Source: Geminocystis sp. NIES-3708 (GTDB taxonomy: Bacteria; Cyanobacteriota; Cyanobacteriia; Cyanobacteriales; Cyanobacteriaceae). From it: 64,000 bases of DNA. Every line of letters begins with the position of its first letter. Within the stretch, counting starts at the first letter, position 1. The notes beneath the pieces are model-generated. The model ran no database searches and had not been told where the DNA came from. It was given only the letters and a program-made list of their open reading frames with translations. This document shows, piece by piece, positions 8,610-18,996 of the stretch. The stretch covers positions 3,037,656-3,101,655 of the forward strand of contig NZ_AP014815.1 in assembly GCF_001548095.1 (NCBI RefSeq). The letters run 5' to 3'. The position numbers and the translations under genes were made by a program.

Positions 8610-9908
8610 GTGGCTTTTAAAATCGGTTTATTAGGATTAGGCACTGTAGGTACAGGCACGGCGGAAATATTACTAAATCCTGAAGGCAGACACCCCCTCG
8701 TTAAAGATATAACTATTGCTCAAGTTGGGGTTAAATCTTTGGAAAAACAACGTTACCTTGCTTTACCCACAGAAATTCTGACTACTGATTTAGAAGCAAT
8801 TGTCACTAATCCTGATATTGATATTGTCGTGGAATTAATCGGTGGTTTAGAACCTGCTAGGAGTCTTATTTTAAAGGCGATCACCCATGGTAAACACGTT
8901 GTCACCGCTAATAAAGCCGTTATAGCACGATTTGGTCCTGAAATTTACGCTGCCGCCAATGAAGCTAAAGTTTATGTACTCCTTGAAGCCGCCGTTGGTG
9001 GTGGTATTCCCATTGTTGAACCTTTAAAACAGTCTTTGGGTGCAAATCGCTTCGAGAATATAATTGGTATCGTCAATGGCACAACTAATTATATCCTTAC
9101 CCAAATGACTCAAAACGGAGTAGATTTTGCTGACGTCTTGAAAGAAGCCCAAGCCCTAGGTTATGCCGAAGCTGATCCCACTGCGGATGTAGGTGGTTTA
9201 GATGCAGCTGATAAAATCTCCATTCTCGCTTCCTTAGCTTTTGGTGGTAAAATCAACCGTGAAGATGTTTACTGTGAAGGCATCACCAACATTACTAGTA
9301 GTGATATTAGTTATGCTGAAAAATTAGGTTTTGTCATTAAGCTATTAGCGATTGCCCATAAAGTTCCAAAAAGCGATCCTGAAATATTACAATTAAGAGT
9401 GCATCCTACTTTTGTCCCGAAATCTCATCCTCTAGCCAATATTAACGGGGTAAATAACGCCATTTTAGTGGAAGGACACCCCCTTGGACAAGTGATGTTT
9501 TATGGACCCGGTGCTGGGGCAGGGCCGACGGCTAGTGCGGTAGTTGCTGATATAATGAATATAGTGGGGGTTTTGCATAGTAATAAAGACGGAAAAACTC
9601 TTGATCCTTTGTTAAGTTCTTCTCCTCAGAACTATTGTCAAATAAGTTCCATAGATGACGTTTATACCCGTTTTTATACCCGTTTCTTGTGTGCAGATGT
9701 ACCGGGGGTTATCGGTCATTTAGGTACTGTTTTCGGTGATCATGAGGTTAGTTTAGAGTCTGTAGTACAAATAGGCTTTCAAGGAGATTTTGCCGAGATT
9801 GTGGTGGTAACTCATCAAGTCAGAGAAGGTAATTTCCGTAAGGCGATCGACGAAATTCGTAGTTTAAATGCTATCAAAAACATTCCTAGTATTATCAGAG
9901 TACTTTAA
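8610..9908 (+). CDS. hom: Homoserine dehydrogenase
   Basis: This enzyme reduces aspartate semialdehyde to homoserine on the route to threonine and methionine. The 432-residue protein has an N-terminal NAD(P)-binding glycine motif (GLLGLGTVGTG), the catalytic core segment VNGTTNYILTQM with EAQALGYAEADPT.D, and a C-terminal ACT domain (about 350-432) for feedback control. The start is GTG at 8610, with GAAGG 9 bases upstream. Aspartate kinase, the pathway entry enzyme, is encoded far away at 49409-51214. Confidence 0.97.
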   Translation: MAFKIGLLGLGTVGTGTAEILLNPEGRHPLVKDITIAQVGVKSLEKQRYLALPTEILTTDLEAIVTNPDIDIVVELIGGLEPARSLILKAITHGKHVVTANKAVIARFGPEIYAAANEAKVYVLLEAAVGGGIPIVEPLKQSLGANRFENIIGIVNGTTNYILTQMTQNGVDFADVLKEAQALGYAEADPTADVGGLDAADKISILASLAFGGKINREDVYCEGITNITSSDISYAEKLGFVIKLLAIAHKVPKSDPEILQLRVHPTFVPKSHPLANINGVNNAILVEGHPLGQVMFYGPGAGAGPTASAVVADIMNIVGVLHSNKDGKTLDPLLSSSPQNYCQISSIDDVYTRFYTRFLCADVPGVIGHLGTVFGDHEVSLESVVQIGFQGDFAEIVVVTHQVREGNFRKAIDEIRSLNAIKNIPSIIRVL

Positions 9909-9958
9909 ACAATTAACAACAATTAACAATTAACTTGAATATATAGACTTTAACTAAA

Positions 9959-10789
9959 TTAATTTTTCATGCCCGTTGTGCCAACTCCTTGTATAAACTG
10001 TTTTTGACCAATTATAAATAAAAATATTACTGGAATAGTCGCAATCACAACCCCTGCCATTAATAATGACCAATTACTCGTAAACTGCTCTTGAAAAGAT
10101 GCTAATGATAGTTGTACCGTGATTAAATTGGGGTTATTGGTAAATACAAGAGGTTTAAATAAGTCATTCCATTCACCGATAAAGGTAAAAAGAAACAGGG
10201 TTATAACTGCGGGTTTAGCTAAAGGAAAAAGAATATGCCAAATAATTTGTAAACGATTTGCACCATCTAAAGCGGCGGCTTGTTCTAATTCTAGGGGAAT
10301 TGTTACAAAATATTGACGCATTAAAAAAATACCAAATCCACTGGCGGCTGTGGGTAAAATTAATGCCCAATAGGTATTGATTAAATGTCCTGATTTCAGG
10401 ATTAAAAAAATTGGAATTACTAATATTTGAAAGGGAATTACCAGAGTTGCTAAAATTAATAACAGAACAAAATTCTTACCTTGAAACTCTAGTCTTGCTA
10501 AAGCATAACCCGCTAAAACAGAAGTGATGATCTGTAAAAATGTTACTGCGATCGCCACAATACTAGAATTAGCAAAAGCTAGTAAGAAGCGTCCTTTTTG
10601 CCATGCTTCTTGATAATATTTTAATGTAAAATGAGGATGACTAGAATTATCAAAAAAGGAAGTATAGAGAACAATTATTAAAGGTGATAAAATAATAATT
10701 AATCCACTTAAAAGGATTAAAAAACTTATTATTGAGGTGAATTTAAAAGATATATTTTCTTTGATAAACTTATTAATTTTGAAATTCAT
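9959..10789 (-). CDS. Carbohydrate ABC transporter permease, MalG type (orphan)
   Basis: This inner-membrane protein of 276 residues has six predicted helices and the EAA loop that docks to the ATPase (EQAAALDGANRLQIIWHILFPLAKP). The family (MalG/UgpE) imports sugars or polyols as a heterodimer with a MalF-type permease. No binding protein, partner permease or ATPase gene is adjacent, so its components must be encoded elsewhere. ATG 10789 is chosen over a TTG at 10801. The substrate is unknown. Confidence 0.9.
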   Translation of the reverse strand: MNFKINKFIKENISFKFTSIISFLILLSGLIIILSPLIIVLYTSFFDNSSHPHFTLKYYQEAWQKGRFLLAFANSSIVAIAVTFLQIITSVLAGYALARLEFQGKNFVLLLILATLVIPFQILVIPIFLILKSGHLINTYWALILPTAASGFGIFLMRQYFVTIPLELEQAAALDGANRLQIIWHILFPLAKPAVITLFLFTFIGEWNDLFKPLVFTNNPNLITVQLSLASFQEQFTSNWSLLMAGVVIATIPVIFLFIIGQKQFIQGVGTTGMKN

Positions 10790-10849
10790 TTTCCACGGCA
10801 AATTTTTCTTTTAATTTAACATAAGTACATGGAAACATAAATTATCAAG

Positions 10850-11161
10850 TTAATCTAATTCAAAATTACCAATAACTATAGAAGTAAACGCAAAAGCAAA
10901 TACTAAAGGCATTGGGCAACTTAATAAATAACTTAAAATCATAGCAGAAATACTAATAGCTATCACTGCACCTAACCACATTCTTTCTTCCTGACAAAAG
11001 CCTTTTTCTGCTTTAATTTGAATTAATGTTTCTTTAGGAATGGGTAAAGGAATCACGGCATGAGGAGGAAATGCCCAATAGTCAAAACGTTCGACAAATA
11101 AATCTGTCCAGCCATTGTCTTGACACCATTCTTTAATCCAATCATCAGAAAAATGTTTCAT
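10850..11161 (-). CDS. Small conserved-looking membrane protein, function unknown
   Basis: The 103-residue product has a soluble N-terminal half rich in Trp (DDWIKEWCQDNGWTDLF) and two closely spaced hydrophobic segments (about 61-82 and 84-99). I do not recognise a named domain. It begins with ATG and lies in a leftward run of genes, 61 bases downstream of the sugar-permease start on the same strand. It is probably a real gene because codon use and composition match its neighbours. Confidence 0.65.
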   Translation of the reverse strand: MKHFSDDWIKEWCQDNGWTDLFVERFDYWAFPPHAVIPLPIPKETLIQIKAEKGFCQEERMWLGAVIAISISAMILSYLLSCPMPLVFAFAFTSIVIGNFELD

Positions 11162-11292
11162 TACCCTTCATGAGCTTTTACTTCTTACTTTTTCAGATTA
11201 TCAAATGTTTTCTTGGGAGAATGATTTTGTTAATTAAATTTAACATTTTAGTAAACATAAGTAAAAATGCTTAGTTTATTACTTCCAAAAGA

Positions 11293-11913
11293 TTATTTTA
11301 AATTTTCTTTGATTAAATCAATAATACTGGATCCACCCCAAATAAAAGCGATAATAATAGAAGTAGAGACAATACCAGCGAGTAAACAAATTGTTAAACC
11401 AGCTAAAGTGATAAATCCATCATCTTCTTGTAAACCGAATGAAGTTACAAAAATTCCCATAGCGGGGGCGGTATTTGTGCCCGGAATCGGTATCATCATA
11501 GAAATAGCCATTAAAGCGATAGCAATGCCAATAATTAATTTACCCGGAATACTGGTGCAAATATAAGTTAAACGAGGTTTAGTAATAGCTTCTATTTTCA
11601 TTAACCAAGGTAAACCCATTTTGACAAATTTACGAGCAGTATCTGTTTTCATTGAACCATTCATCATTTTAGATGGCAACCAAGGAATTTTCGCACCCCC
11701 GATTAACTGTATAGCTAATAAAAAAATTAATATGCCAAAAGGGATGGAATATCCGGGGGCAGGTACTGGTAATGCGGAGGGTAATGATAATATTAATAAT
11801 AAAAAACCGAAAATTCTTTCTCCAGCCAAACTTAAAATATCAGATAAAGTGACTGTTTCTTCTCTTTCATCTTCAAAAAAATAACGATTTAATTCTACAG
11901 ATAATGTAGCCAT
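11293..11913 (-). CDS. ExoD-family membrane protein
   Basis: The 206-residue protein matches the ExoD family, whose founding member is linked to exopolysaccharide synthesis in rhizobia. Recognisable segments are the opening TLSDILSLAGERIFGFLLLILSLPSALPVPAPG region, PWLPSKMM, and IPIPGTNTAPAMGIFVTSFG. Four or so membrane helices follow a short cytoplasmic N-terminus. The biochemical role in cyanobacteria is not established. It lies 23 bases downstream of hisZ and may be co-transcribed with it. Confidence 0.85.
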   Translation of the reverse strand: MATLSVELNRYFFEDEREETVTLSDILSLAGERIFGFLLLILSLPSALPVPAPGYSIPFGILIFLLAIQLIGGAKIPWLPSKMMNGSMKTDTARKFVKMGLPWLMKIEAITKPRLTYICTSIPGKLIIGIAIALMAISMMIPIPGTNTAPAMGIFVTSFGLQEDDGFITLAGLTICLLAGIVSTSIIIAFIWGGSSIIDLIKENLK

Positions 11914-11936
11914 ATATTAAAAGCAATTTAGAATTA

Positions 11937-13148
11937 TTAATTATTAATTGATACCGTGCCATCTTCTGAAATCCAAGCTAAAGATAAAATACCTTCTTTT
12001 TGTGCGTAATTTTTGATTTCTTCTGGTGTACGAGATTCTAAATCGATTTCTACTTTGACAATTTTGTCATCATTTTTTCTGAGTTTTTGAGCATAATCAA
12101 AAGCTTGTTTAACGGCAGATGGTGTTTCAGGAATCACAAGCCAATCACTAGGGGGAGTTGTTTTAGGTAAATGAGGATTACTTAATAGACAACTATGCAA
12201 ATCTTCAATATTAAAGGAAAAACCAATGCCAGGATAAGTTTGTTTTTGAGGATGATAAATTCCTAATAATTGATTGTAACGTCCTCCTTGTCCTAAAATA
12301 TAAGGTTTATTGTTAATTAAGCTGACTATCTCGAAAACAATCCCTGTATAATAATCAAAGGTTTGAATTAAACTTAAATCTAAGGTTATTGGTAAAGTTT
12401 TTGTAGTATTATAATTAACTAATTCAATTAATGATTTAAGATGATTGACTGCTTTTTTTTCATTTTCATCTAAATCTAATTTACTTACTTTTTCTAAAAC
12501 TTCTAAAGGATTTCCTCGTAAATCAAATACTAATAATGCTCTACTTTTTAGCTCTGATTCTAAGGGTAAATTTTCTAAGGTAACTCGATCTAAATTAGCA
12601 ATACAACTTAAAATATCTGAACGTAAATTATCAGGAAAAACCTTTAATAAAGAGCGAGTTAAACCTGCATCACCTAAAAGTAATTGCCAAGATTCTACTT
12701 CTAAATATTCTAAACAATCCGTTAATAGCAATAAAGTTTCTGCATCAGCTAAAACACCATCAGTAAATAATAATTCAACTCCTGCTTGATAAAATTCCAA
12801 CTGTCTTCCGTGATGCCCTTGAGGGGGATTCCGAAAAACATTGGCACGATAACAAAGCCTTTGAATTGTTTGAGTTGTAAGCCGATTAACTGCCGCCCGT
12901 GCAATGGAAGCTGTTAATTCTGGACGTAGTCCGAGTCTTCCTTCCGCAATATTTTGTAGTTGTATTACTGTTGAGGTTTGAATTGCTCCTCCTGCCATAA
13001 GAGTATCAACCCATTCAATGGTGGATGTGACAATTCTTTTATATCCCCAACGCTGGAATACTTCTTGCAGTCGATCATTTATCCAACTTTTTTGTGCGAC
13101 TTCTAGGGGTAATAAATCTCTTGCGCCTGCAGGTGCTTGATGAATCAT
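11937..13148 (-). CDS. hisZ: ATP phosphoribosyltransferase regulatory subunit
   Basis: HisZ is a histidyl-tRNA synthetase paralogue that partners the short-form HisG in the first step of histidine synthesis. The 403-residue protein begins MIHQAPAGARDLLPLE and has class II synthetase core motifs (LRPELTASIARA, YRANVFRNPPQGHHGR, FDYYTGIVFEI, GGRYNQLLG). It lacks the C-terminal anticodon-binding domain of true HisS, which supports hisZ. ATG start. Confidence 0.92.
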   Translation of the reverse strand: MIHQAPAGARDLLPLEVAQKSWINDRLQEVFQRWGYKRIVTSTIEWVDTLMAGGAIQTSTVIQLQNIAEGRLGLRPELTASIARAAVNRLTTQTIQRLCYRANVFRNPPQGHHGRQLEFYQAGVELLFTDGVLADAETLLLLTDCLEYLEVESWQLLLGDAGLTRSLLKVFPDNLRSDILSCIANLDRVTLENLPLESELKSRALLVFDLRGNPLEVLEKVSKLDLDENEKKAVNHLKSLIELVNYNTTKTLPITLDLSLIQTFDYYTGIVFEIVSLINNKPYILGQGGRYNQLLGIYHPQKQTYPGIGFSFNIEDLHSCLLSNPHLPKTTPPSDWLVIPETPSAVKQAFDYAQKLRKNDDKIVKVEIDLESRTPEEIKNYAQKEGILSLAWISEDGTVSINN

Positions 13149-13278
13149 ACTCTGATGGTGATTAAGTTATTTCCGTGACAAATCAAAGATAATCCTACCA
13201 TAAACCATGTTAGTTCGATGATCAAATTGTGTGAGCCTGAGTTCAGCATAAAATTTTCAATTAATGAATAGTTATTTG

Positions 13279-14328
13279 TTACCACAAAGGAATTCCAAAA
13301 ATTTTCGGAGCTTCTTTTTTTCCTTTCCCATCCTTGTCTTTTGACTTATCTTTAGATTTATCAACAGATTTAGTGGCTGGAGTCTCTTTCGATGTTTTAG
13401 AAGATTTTGCAGATGGAGTCTTAGCTGATTTTTGTGCCTTTTCAATATCTTTTAATTCTTGTTGTGCTTGTTTTGCGATCAGATCATTAGGATCGAGAGC
13501 CATGGCTTTATTAATATGAATACGACCATAAGTAAGATTATTTTGTTTTACATACATAGATCCTAATAGGGCATGAACAGTACTGCTATTGGAATCAATC
13601 TTCACGGCTTCTCGTAAATCAATAATACCTTGTTCATAATTGTGATTTTCTGAATGTTGTTTGGCACTATTAATTAGCTTATCTAATCGGGAAATTTTAG
13701 GTTTAGATGTTGTGGCTTCTTCTGTGGTTGAACTATCAATATTAGAGGCAGAAGTATCTATATTTGATGAACTTTGAGAAATACTACCTTCACCAACATT
13801 TATTTGTGATTGGTTAGAAATTCCCGCAACTTTATTAAACTCAATGGTTTTTTGTGACATTAAATAAACCATATTTAGTTCACTCATCAAAGATATTTTG
13901 ATATGCAATTTATCTAAATCTTGATATTGTTCTGGTGCTAATTTTTCTATCAATTCATGATAAACTTTATTACTGTTTTTTTCTTCCTGTAAAAGTTTTT
14001 TTGCACTTTCACTACTAACAGTAATTTTATAAGAATCTGTGGCTAATCTTCTGCCAATATCCGAGAGGATTAATTCACATTCTTTTCTCAATTTGTCTTT
14101 ATATAAATTCTCATAAGCAGGGTTAACCAATTTTGACAAAATATTACTAGCCCTTGTTTTTTCCTCTTCAGTTTCAGCTTGGTTAGTATCAGGATGAAGT
14201 TGATAAGCAATTTTTAAATAACGTAAGCGAATATCTTTTACATTTGCATCAATGGGAACACCTAAAATCGCATAATAATCTTTAACATCATATTTGAACA
14301 AGCCATGTTTTAAATCAGAAATCATCAT
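13279..14328 (-). CDS. J-domain protein with TPR region
   Basis: This 349-residue protein carries an N-terminal J domain (about 17-85) with an intact HPD tripeptide at 45-47, the motif that stimulates DnaK ATPase. It lacks the Gly/Phe region and zinc fingers of DnaJ. The middle is helical and Ser/Thr rich. Residues about 220-290 look like one or two TPR units (HNYEQGIIDLREAVKIDSNS, ALLGSMYVKQNNLTYG). The C-terminus is Lys/Ser rich low complexity. It is therefore a specialised DnaK co-chaperone, client unknown. The first of two adjacent ATG codons has AGGAG 7 bases upstream. Confidence 0.88.
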   Translation of the reverse strand: MMISDLKHGLFKYDVKDYYAILGVPIDANVKDIRLRYLKIAYQLHPDTNQAETEEEKTRASNILSKLVNPAYENLYKDKLRKECELILSDIGRRLATDSYKITVSSESAKKLLQEEKNSNKVYHELIEKLAPEQYQDLDKLHIKISLMSELNMVYLMSQKTIEFNKVAGISNQSQINVGEGSISQSSSNIDTSASNIDSSTTEEATTSKPKISRLDKLINSAKQHSENHNYEQGIIDLREAVKIDSNSSTVHALLGSMYVKQNNLTYGRIHINKAMALDPNDLIAKQAQQELKDIEKAQKSAKTPSAKSSKTSKETPATKSVDKSKDKSKDKDGKGKKEAPKIFGIPLW

Positions 14329-14609
14329 ATATTGCTCCTATAACAATTAATCATGAATAATAATAATAAATTTTCAGATTCTGAATTGACAAAACAATAA
14401 ATCCATAATGGACAATAGATAATGAAAAATGGTTATGGGAGATACAATCAAAAACATTACTGAACAATAGTGTCAATGTTTCGTAATGTCCTCAATAACT
14501 CGTCTTCTACTATATAATTAAATTCTAACGGATATTTTTTCAGAATCGAATCTTATTAAAATTAGGTGTAAATATTAAAACTTCATAGTACTAAAAAACC
14601 TAGAAGTAA

Positions 14610-14822
14610 TTAATAGACTTCCCACCAACCAAAAGCAGGTCCTACAAAACGAATAATTACCCATGCAGAAGCTAATAAACCAATACCTACCCATGCACCA
14701 CGAGTAGTTAATTTATAAGCGTCATCAGCTTGTTTCTTTGTTAATGGCAAGCATGAGACAAAACGTTCTTCTTTACCGTATTCTTCTCCTAATGTTTCTT
14801 TTCTTCTTTTAGATTCACCCAT
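14610..14822 (-). CDS. DUF2839-type small membrane protein
   Basis: The 70-residue protein begins MGESKRRKETLGEEYGKE and ends with one membrane segment (WVGIGLLASAWVIIRFVGPA, about 44-63). This pattern matches DUF2839, a family confined to cyanobacteria and plastid-bearing lineages as far as I recall. Function is unknown. It lies immediately downstream of pepA on the same strand, separated by about 60 bases. Confidence 0.75.
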   Translation of the reverse strand: MGESKRRKETLGEEYGKEERFVSCLPLTKKQADDAYKLTTRGAWVGIGLLASAWVIIRFVGPAFGWWEVY

Positions 14823-14882
14823 TTTTTTGACGTAATTAAATAATAAGTTTAAAATCAGATGTTAATTGTTAATTATTGATTA

Positions 14883-16355
14883 TTAATTATTTAAAGCCCA
14901 GTTTACTAAAGTTCGCACTGCAAAACCAGTACCTCCTTCATTATCAATGGCATTGGGCTTTTCTGCCCATACAGGACCTGCAATATCTAAATGTACCCAA
15001 GGAGTATCTTTGACAAATTGTTCTAAAAATAAAGCGGCAGTAATTGAACCTCCTGCTCTGCTACCTGTATTTTTCATATCTGCGATAGGAGATTTCATCT
15101 GCTCAAAATATTTGCTTTCCATAGGCATTTGCCAAAATTTTTCTCCAGCAGTTTGAGCGGCGGTTTGTAATTCTGTTGCTAGTTGATGATCTTTTGTCCA
15201 TAATCCTGCAATATCATTACCTAATGCTACAATACAAGCTCCTGTCAAAGTTGCCAAGTCCACCATAGCATCCACCCCCAATTTATCAGCATAAACTAAG
15301 GCATCAGCTAAAGTTAAGCGTCCTTCTGCATCGGTATTATTCACCTCGATAGTTTTTCCATTTGATGCGGTTAATATGTCCCCTGGGCACATTGCTTTGC
15401 CACTAATCATGTTTTCCGTGACGGCACTAATAAAGTGAATCTCTACATTAGGTTTTAGTTGTGCGATCGCCTTAGCCGCTCCAAAAGTTGCTGCTGCTCC
15501 TCCCATATCCATTTTCATAGTTTCGATACCACTACCACTGATTTTGAGATTTAAACCACCAGAATCAAAGGTTAAACCCTTGCCAATGATAGCTAATTTT
15601 CGTTTTGCTTTGCCTTGAGGTTTATAGACGAGATGGATAAATTGAGGGGGTAAATCCGAGGCTTTCGCAACTCCTAAAAATGCTCCCATACCTAATTTTT
15701 CACAATCTTGTTGTTCCAAAATTGTTAATTCTAAGGCATATTCGGAGGCTAAATTTTGTACTGTTTCTGCCATGGTTAAAGGGTTAATCACATTGGCAGG
15801 TGCATTGACTAATTCTCTAGCCAAAATGACTCCTGATGCTATTTTTTCAGCAGTTTCAATGGCTTTTTGATCTGCTGGTAATTCTAATAGTTCTACTGTT
15901 TCAAGAATGTTTTTATCATCTTCATCAGATTTAAAGCGTTTATCTTCATGTAAGGCGAGAATAATTCCTTCGCTAATAACTTGAGCTAATAGATTATTGT
16001 CATAATCATTATTATTGAGGGCGATTGCCAATGTCTTAATTTTCGCCTGTTTTGCGGCTCTGGCTATACTTCCTCCCCCTTGACGGAAACTATTAATCGT
16101 CAATTCTTCTGGCTTTCCTAAACCTACTAAAATAATTTTGCGTAAAGATTTTTGTCCTCCTATTCTAGCGGTGGCAGTTGTGCCTGACTTGCCTGTAAAT
16201 TCTGCTTCGCTAATTAATTCGCTGATTGTACCATCCAATTTTTGATCTAATTGATGTAATTCATCGCTGAGTTGAACATTATCGGCTAAAAAACCTAAAG
16301 CTAAAGCGTCACCAGTCCAATCTAATTTATTAATATTACTAACTTTTATTTCCAT
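14883..16355 (-). CDS. pepA: Leucyl aminopeptidase
   Basis: This cytosolic M17 metallopeptidase removes N-terminal residues from peptides using two metal ions. The 490-residue protein contains the signature NTDAEGRL and the metal and catalytic region [15 protein letters not shown], with the DMGGAAA segment. All expected motifs are present at family-typical length. ATG start. Between it and the divergent-side rbcR lies only a short AT-rich gap. Confidence 0.96.
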   Translation of the reverse strand: MEIKVSNINKLDWTGDALALGFLADNVQLSDELHQLDQKLDGTISELISEAEFTGKSGTTATARIGGQKSLRKIILVGLGKPEELTINSFRQGGGSIARAAKQAKIKTLAIALNNNDYDNNLLAQVISEGIILALHEDKRFKSDEDDKNILETVELLELPADQKAIETAEKIASGVILARELVNAPANVINPLTMAETVQNLASEYALELTILEQQDCEKLGMGAFLGVAKASDLPPQFIHLVYKPQGKAKRKLAIIGKGLTFDSGGLNLKISGSGIETMKMDMGGAAATFGAAKAIAQLKPNVEIHFISAVTENMISGKAMCPGDILTASNGKTIEVNNTDAEGRLTLADALVYADKLGVDAMVDLATLTGACIVALGNDIAGLWTKDHQLATELQTAAQTAGEKFWQMPMESKYFEQMKSPIADMKNTGSRAGGSITAALFLEQFVKDTPWVHLDIAGPVWAEKPNAIDNEGGTGFAVRTLVNWALNN

Positions 16356-16468
16356 CGTCTAAAATGATATGATTATTTCTCTTTATCTATGTTAATTTTA
16401 CTAACTTTTCGGAACTTTTACCTCTTTTCACTTACTTACCTCTAATAAAAAAATAAGAAAAATAAATC

Positions 16469-17470
16469 TTAATTCTCAGTAATTTCTACGGTTTTTTCTA
16501 AAAAGTTTTTATCTTTTTTCGAGAGTTTATCGAGAGATAGCAAATAATTTTCACTGCAAAATTGTGGTAATATTTCTTTGATAAATGCTTCTGATGCTTT
16601 CGATCGATAACGATTAGAATTGACTATTACTGATAAGGTTCGTACAATTTTGACATCTTCAATATGGGCACGATGAATAATACCCATTTTTAACTCTTTT
16701 TCAATGGCTGTCACAGACACAAAAGACGCACCTAAACCTGATTGTACGGCATTTTTAATGGCTTCTATAGAATTTAATTCCATCTCAATTTTTAATTCAC
16801 TGGTGTTAATGTTGCAACGGGTTAACACTTGATCTAACACTTTACGGATGGTAGATTGAGAATCGAGAGTAATATAGTTTAAATTATATAAATCTTCTTT
16901 GGCGATGGTTTCTTGTTCGGCGAAAGGGTGATTTGGTGGTAATATCAGAGCAAGTTCGTCTTCTGTATAGGGTATGATTTCTAGTATTTCCTGTAATTCC
17001 AACGGTACTTCTCCACCGATAATAGCTAGATCAACTTGTCCATTAGCTACAGCCCATGATGTTCGACGAGTAGAGTGTACTTGTAGCTGAACGGAAACAT
17101 AAGGATATTTTTGGTGAAATGAGCCAATCATTCTTGGTAATAAATAAGTACCAGTGGTTTGGGATGCCCCAACGATTAAAGTACCTCCTTGAAGATTTTG
17201 TAAGTCTTCAATGGCACGACAGGTTTCTTGACACAAAGTAATAATTTTTTCACCGTAAGCGAGTAATAAATTTCCAGCTTCTGTCAGTTGGGCTTTTCTT
17301 CCACCTCTATCAAATAAAGGCACGGCTAGTTGTTTTTCAAGGTTTTGAATTTGTAAGCTAATAGCAGGTTGTGAAACAAATAAACTATCCGCAGCACGTT
17401 TAAAGCTACCTTCATCGGCAATAGCTTTCAAAATTCTTAATTGATCGAGAGAAAAAGGTATATCTGACAT
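16469..17470 (-). CDS. rbcR: LysR-family regulator RbcR
   Basis: The 333-residue protein has a LysR winged-helix domain (about 7-65; [21 protein letters not shown]) and a periplasmic-binding-protein-like effector domain ([39 protein letters not shown]). It closely resembles the cyanobacterial and plastid RbcR (ycf30) that activates Rubisco and carbon-fixation genes, judged from memory of the family. It is divergent from the NnrU-like gene, with a 164-base shared promoter gap. Confidence 0.85.
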   Translation of the reverse strand: MSDIPFSLDQLRILKAIADEGSFKRAADSLFVSQPAISLQIQNLEKQLAVPLFDRGGRKAQLTEAGNLLLAYGEKIITLCQETCRAIEDLQNLQGGTLIVGASQTTGTYLLPRMIGSFHQKYPYVSVQLQVHSTRRTSWAVANGQVDLAIIGGEVPLELQEILEIIPYTEDELALILPPNHPFAEQETIAKEDLYNLNYITLDSQSTIRKVLDQVLTRCNINTSELKIEMELNSIEAIKNAVQSGLGASFVSVTAIEKELKMGIIHRAHIEDVKIVRTLSVIVNSNRYRSKASEAFIKEILPQFCSENYLLSLDKLSKKDKNFLEKTVEITEN

Positions 17471-17634
17471 AAATTTTATAAATGCTTAATGGTGAAAATT
17501 ATGTGCTTAAATTTCTAAATAATTATGATTGGACTTTAACAGTATAGGGATCAATTTTTTACCTACTATTGATAAGATCTAATTAAACTATAAAATAAGT
17601 ATTAGTTATATTTTTATTTTTCAGTATAGACTTT

Positions 17635-18429
17635 ATGCACCACTTTGACGCAAAAATGATCATTTTTTTTGACTTTGATTTAATGACTAAAATTCCCTTT
17701 AATTTTTTAATTTTTAGTATTCCCGATTGGTTAAGCCGTAGTCATTTTATCATGTTAGGTTTATTGTTTTTATTTGCCATTGCCCATAGTGGTTTAGCTG
17801 CCTTGAGAATGTGGGGAGAGTCAAAAATTGGAGCACGTTTATACCGAGTTTTGTTTGCTTTGGTGAGTATTCCTTTAGCCACTATTTTGATTATTTATTT
17901 TTTTAATCACCGTTATGAAGGTTTGGTTTTATGGCAAATACAAGATATTCAAGGGGTTAAAGAAAGTGTCTGGATTTTATCCTTTATCTCTTTTATTTTC
18001 CTTTATCCTGCTACATTTAATTTATTAGAAATTGCCGCCATTGCTAAACCTGAAGTTCATCTTTATGAAACTGGGATAATTCGTATTTCCCGTCATCCTC
18101 AAATGGTAGGACAAGTTATCTGGTGTATCGCTCATACTCTATGGTTAGGTACAACTTTTACTCTTGTTACTTCTTTCGGTTTAATTGCTCATCATCTTTT
18201 TGCTGTATGGCATGGGGATTATCGATTAAGTAAACGTTACGGAGATGCTTTTTTGAAAGTAAAAGAAAGAACATCAGTAATACCAATGTTAGCAATTTTA
18301 GATGGCCGACAAAAGTTAGATATTAAAGAATTTTTGCGTCCTTCTTATGTTGGAGTTACAGGCTTTACTTTGTTATTTTGGTGGTTACATCCTTGGTTGA
18401 TGATAGCCACAACTAGAGTTAATTTTTAA
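17635..18429 (+). CDS. NnrU-family membrane protein, possible 15-cis-zeta-carotene isomerase (Z-ISO) homologue
   Basis: The product is an integral membrane protein with about six helices and the NnrU block (IRISRHPQMVGQVIWCIAHTLWLG), followed by AHHLFAVWHGDYRLSKRYGD. Plant Z-ISO, which isomerises 15-cis-zeta-carotene using a haem, belongs to this family, and conserved His residues in the RHPQM and HHLFAVWHGD segments fit a haem-ligand role. That activity is an inference here. The start is uncertain: ATG codons at 17635, 17656 and 17683 all lack a clear Shine-Dalgarno. Confidence 0.75.
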   Translation: MHHFDAKMIIFFDFDLMTKIPFNFLIFSIPDWLSRSHFIMLGLLFLFAIAHSGLAALRMWGESKIGARLYRVLFALVSIPLATILIIYFFNHRYEGLVLWQIQDIQGVKESVWILSFISFIFLYPATFNLLEIAAIAKPEVHLYETGIIRISRHPQMVGQVIWCIAHTLWLGTTFTLVTSFGLIAHHLFAVWHGDYRLSKRYGDAFLKVKERTSVIPMLAILDGRQKLDIKEFLRPSYVGVTGFTLLFWWLHPWLMIATTRVNF

Positions 18430-18597
18430 ATTTTATGGATGAAATGTATCAATTTCTTGCAAAATATAGTAAAGGGATCAAGAAGATATAAGATTAAATA
18501 AATTTTTTAAATATTTATAATAATCTGATTTGATAGCCCTTAAAATTTCTATCTATATAATATTTTGTTTAAAGCCATATTACTTATTAATATAATC

Positions 18598-18936
18598 ATG
18601 ATTTACATTGATGAAAAAACTTTCCGTCAAGAAGTATTAGAATCTTCTCAAACTGTCTTAGTTAATTTTTGGGCTCCTTGGTGTGGTTTATGTATTATGC
18701 TAAATCCAATTTTAAATAAATTAGAATCTGAATGGCAAGGACAATTAAAAATTATTAATATTAATGCTGATCAAAATCTACAATTGGCAAATAGCTATCG
18801 TTTGCGTAATTTACCAACTCTTATTCTTATAGATAGAGGTGAAATAATTCATCGATTAGAAGGATTTAAAAGCAGAGAAGATTTATATAGTAATATGAGT
18901 AATATTATGTTACATTTAATGCCTAAATCTGCTTAA
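18598..18936 (+). CDS. trxC: Thioredoxin with WCGLC active site (TrxC type)
   Basis: This 112-residue thioredoxin has the fold's hallmark segments: VLVNFWAPWCGLC, then VDQN-like INADQN and the cis-proline region LRNLPTLILI. The active site is CGLC rather than the usual CGPC. That variant is described for the cyanobacterial TrxC class. The substitution of the central proline should raise or shift the redox potential, so its targets may differ from those of TrxA. ATG 18598 is chosen; an upstream TTG at 18565 would add a hydrophobic stretch. Confidence 0.85.
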   Translation: MIYIDEKTFRQEVLESSQTVLVNFWAPWCGLCIMLNPILNKLESEWQGQLKIININADQNLQLANSYRLRNLPTLILIDRGEIIHRLEGFKSREDLYSNMSNIMLHLMPKSA

Positions 18937-18996
18937 ATAATATATTAAAAGCCAAAGGTAAAATATTAATTAAAGTTTAAAAATGGAGATATATAA

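Noticed and set aside
11267-11884. Two plus-strand frames opposite the ExoD gene
   Set aside because: They overlap a clear ExoD coding region on the other strand and have no family features.
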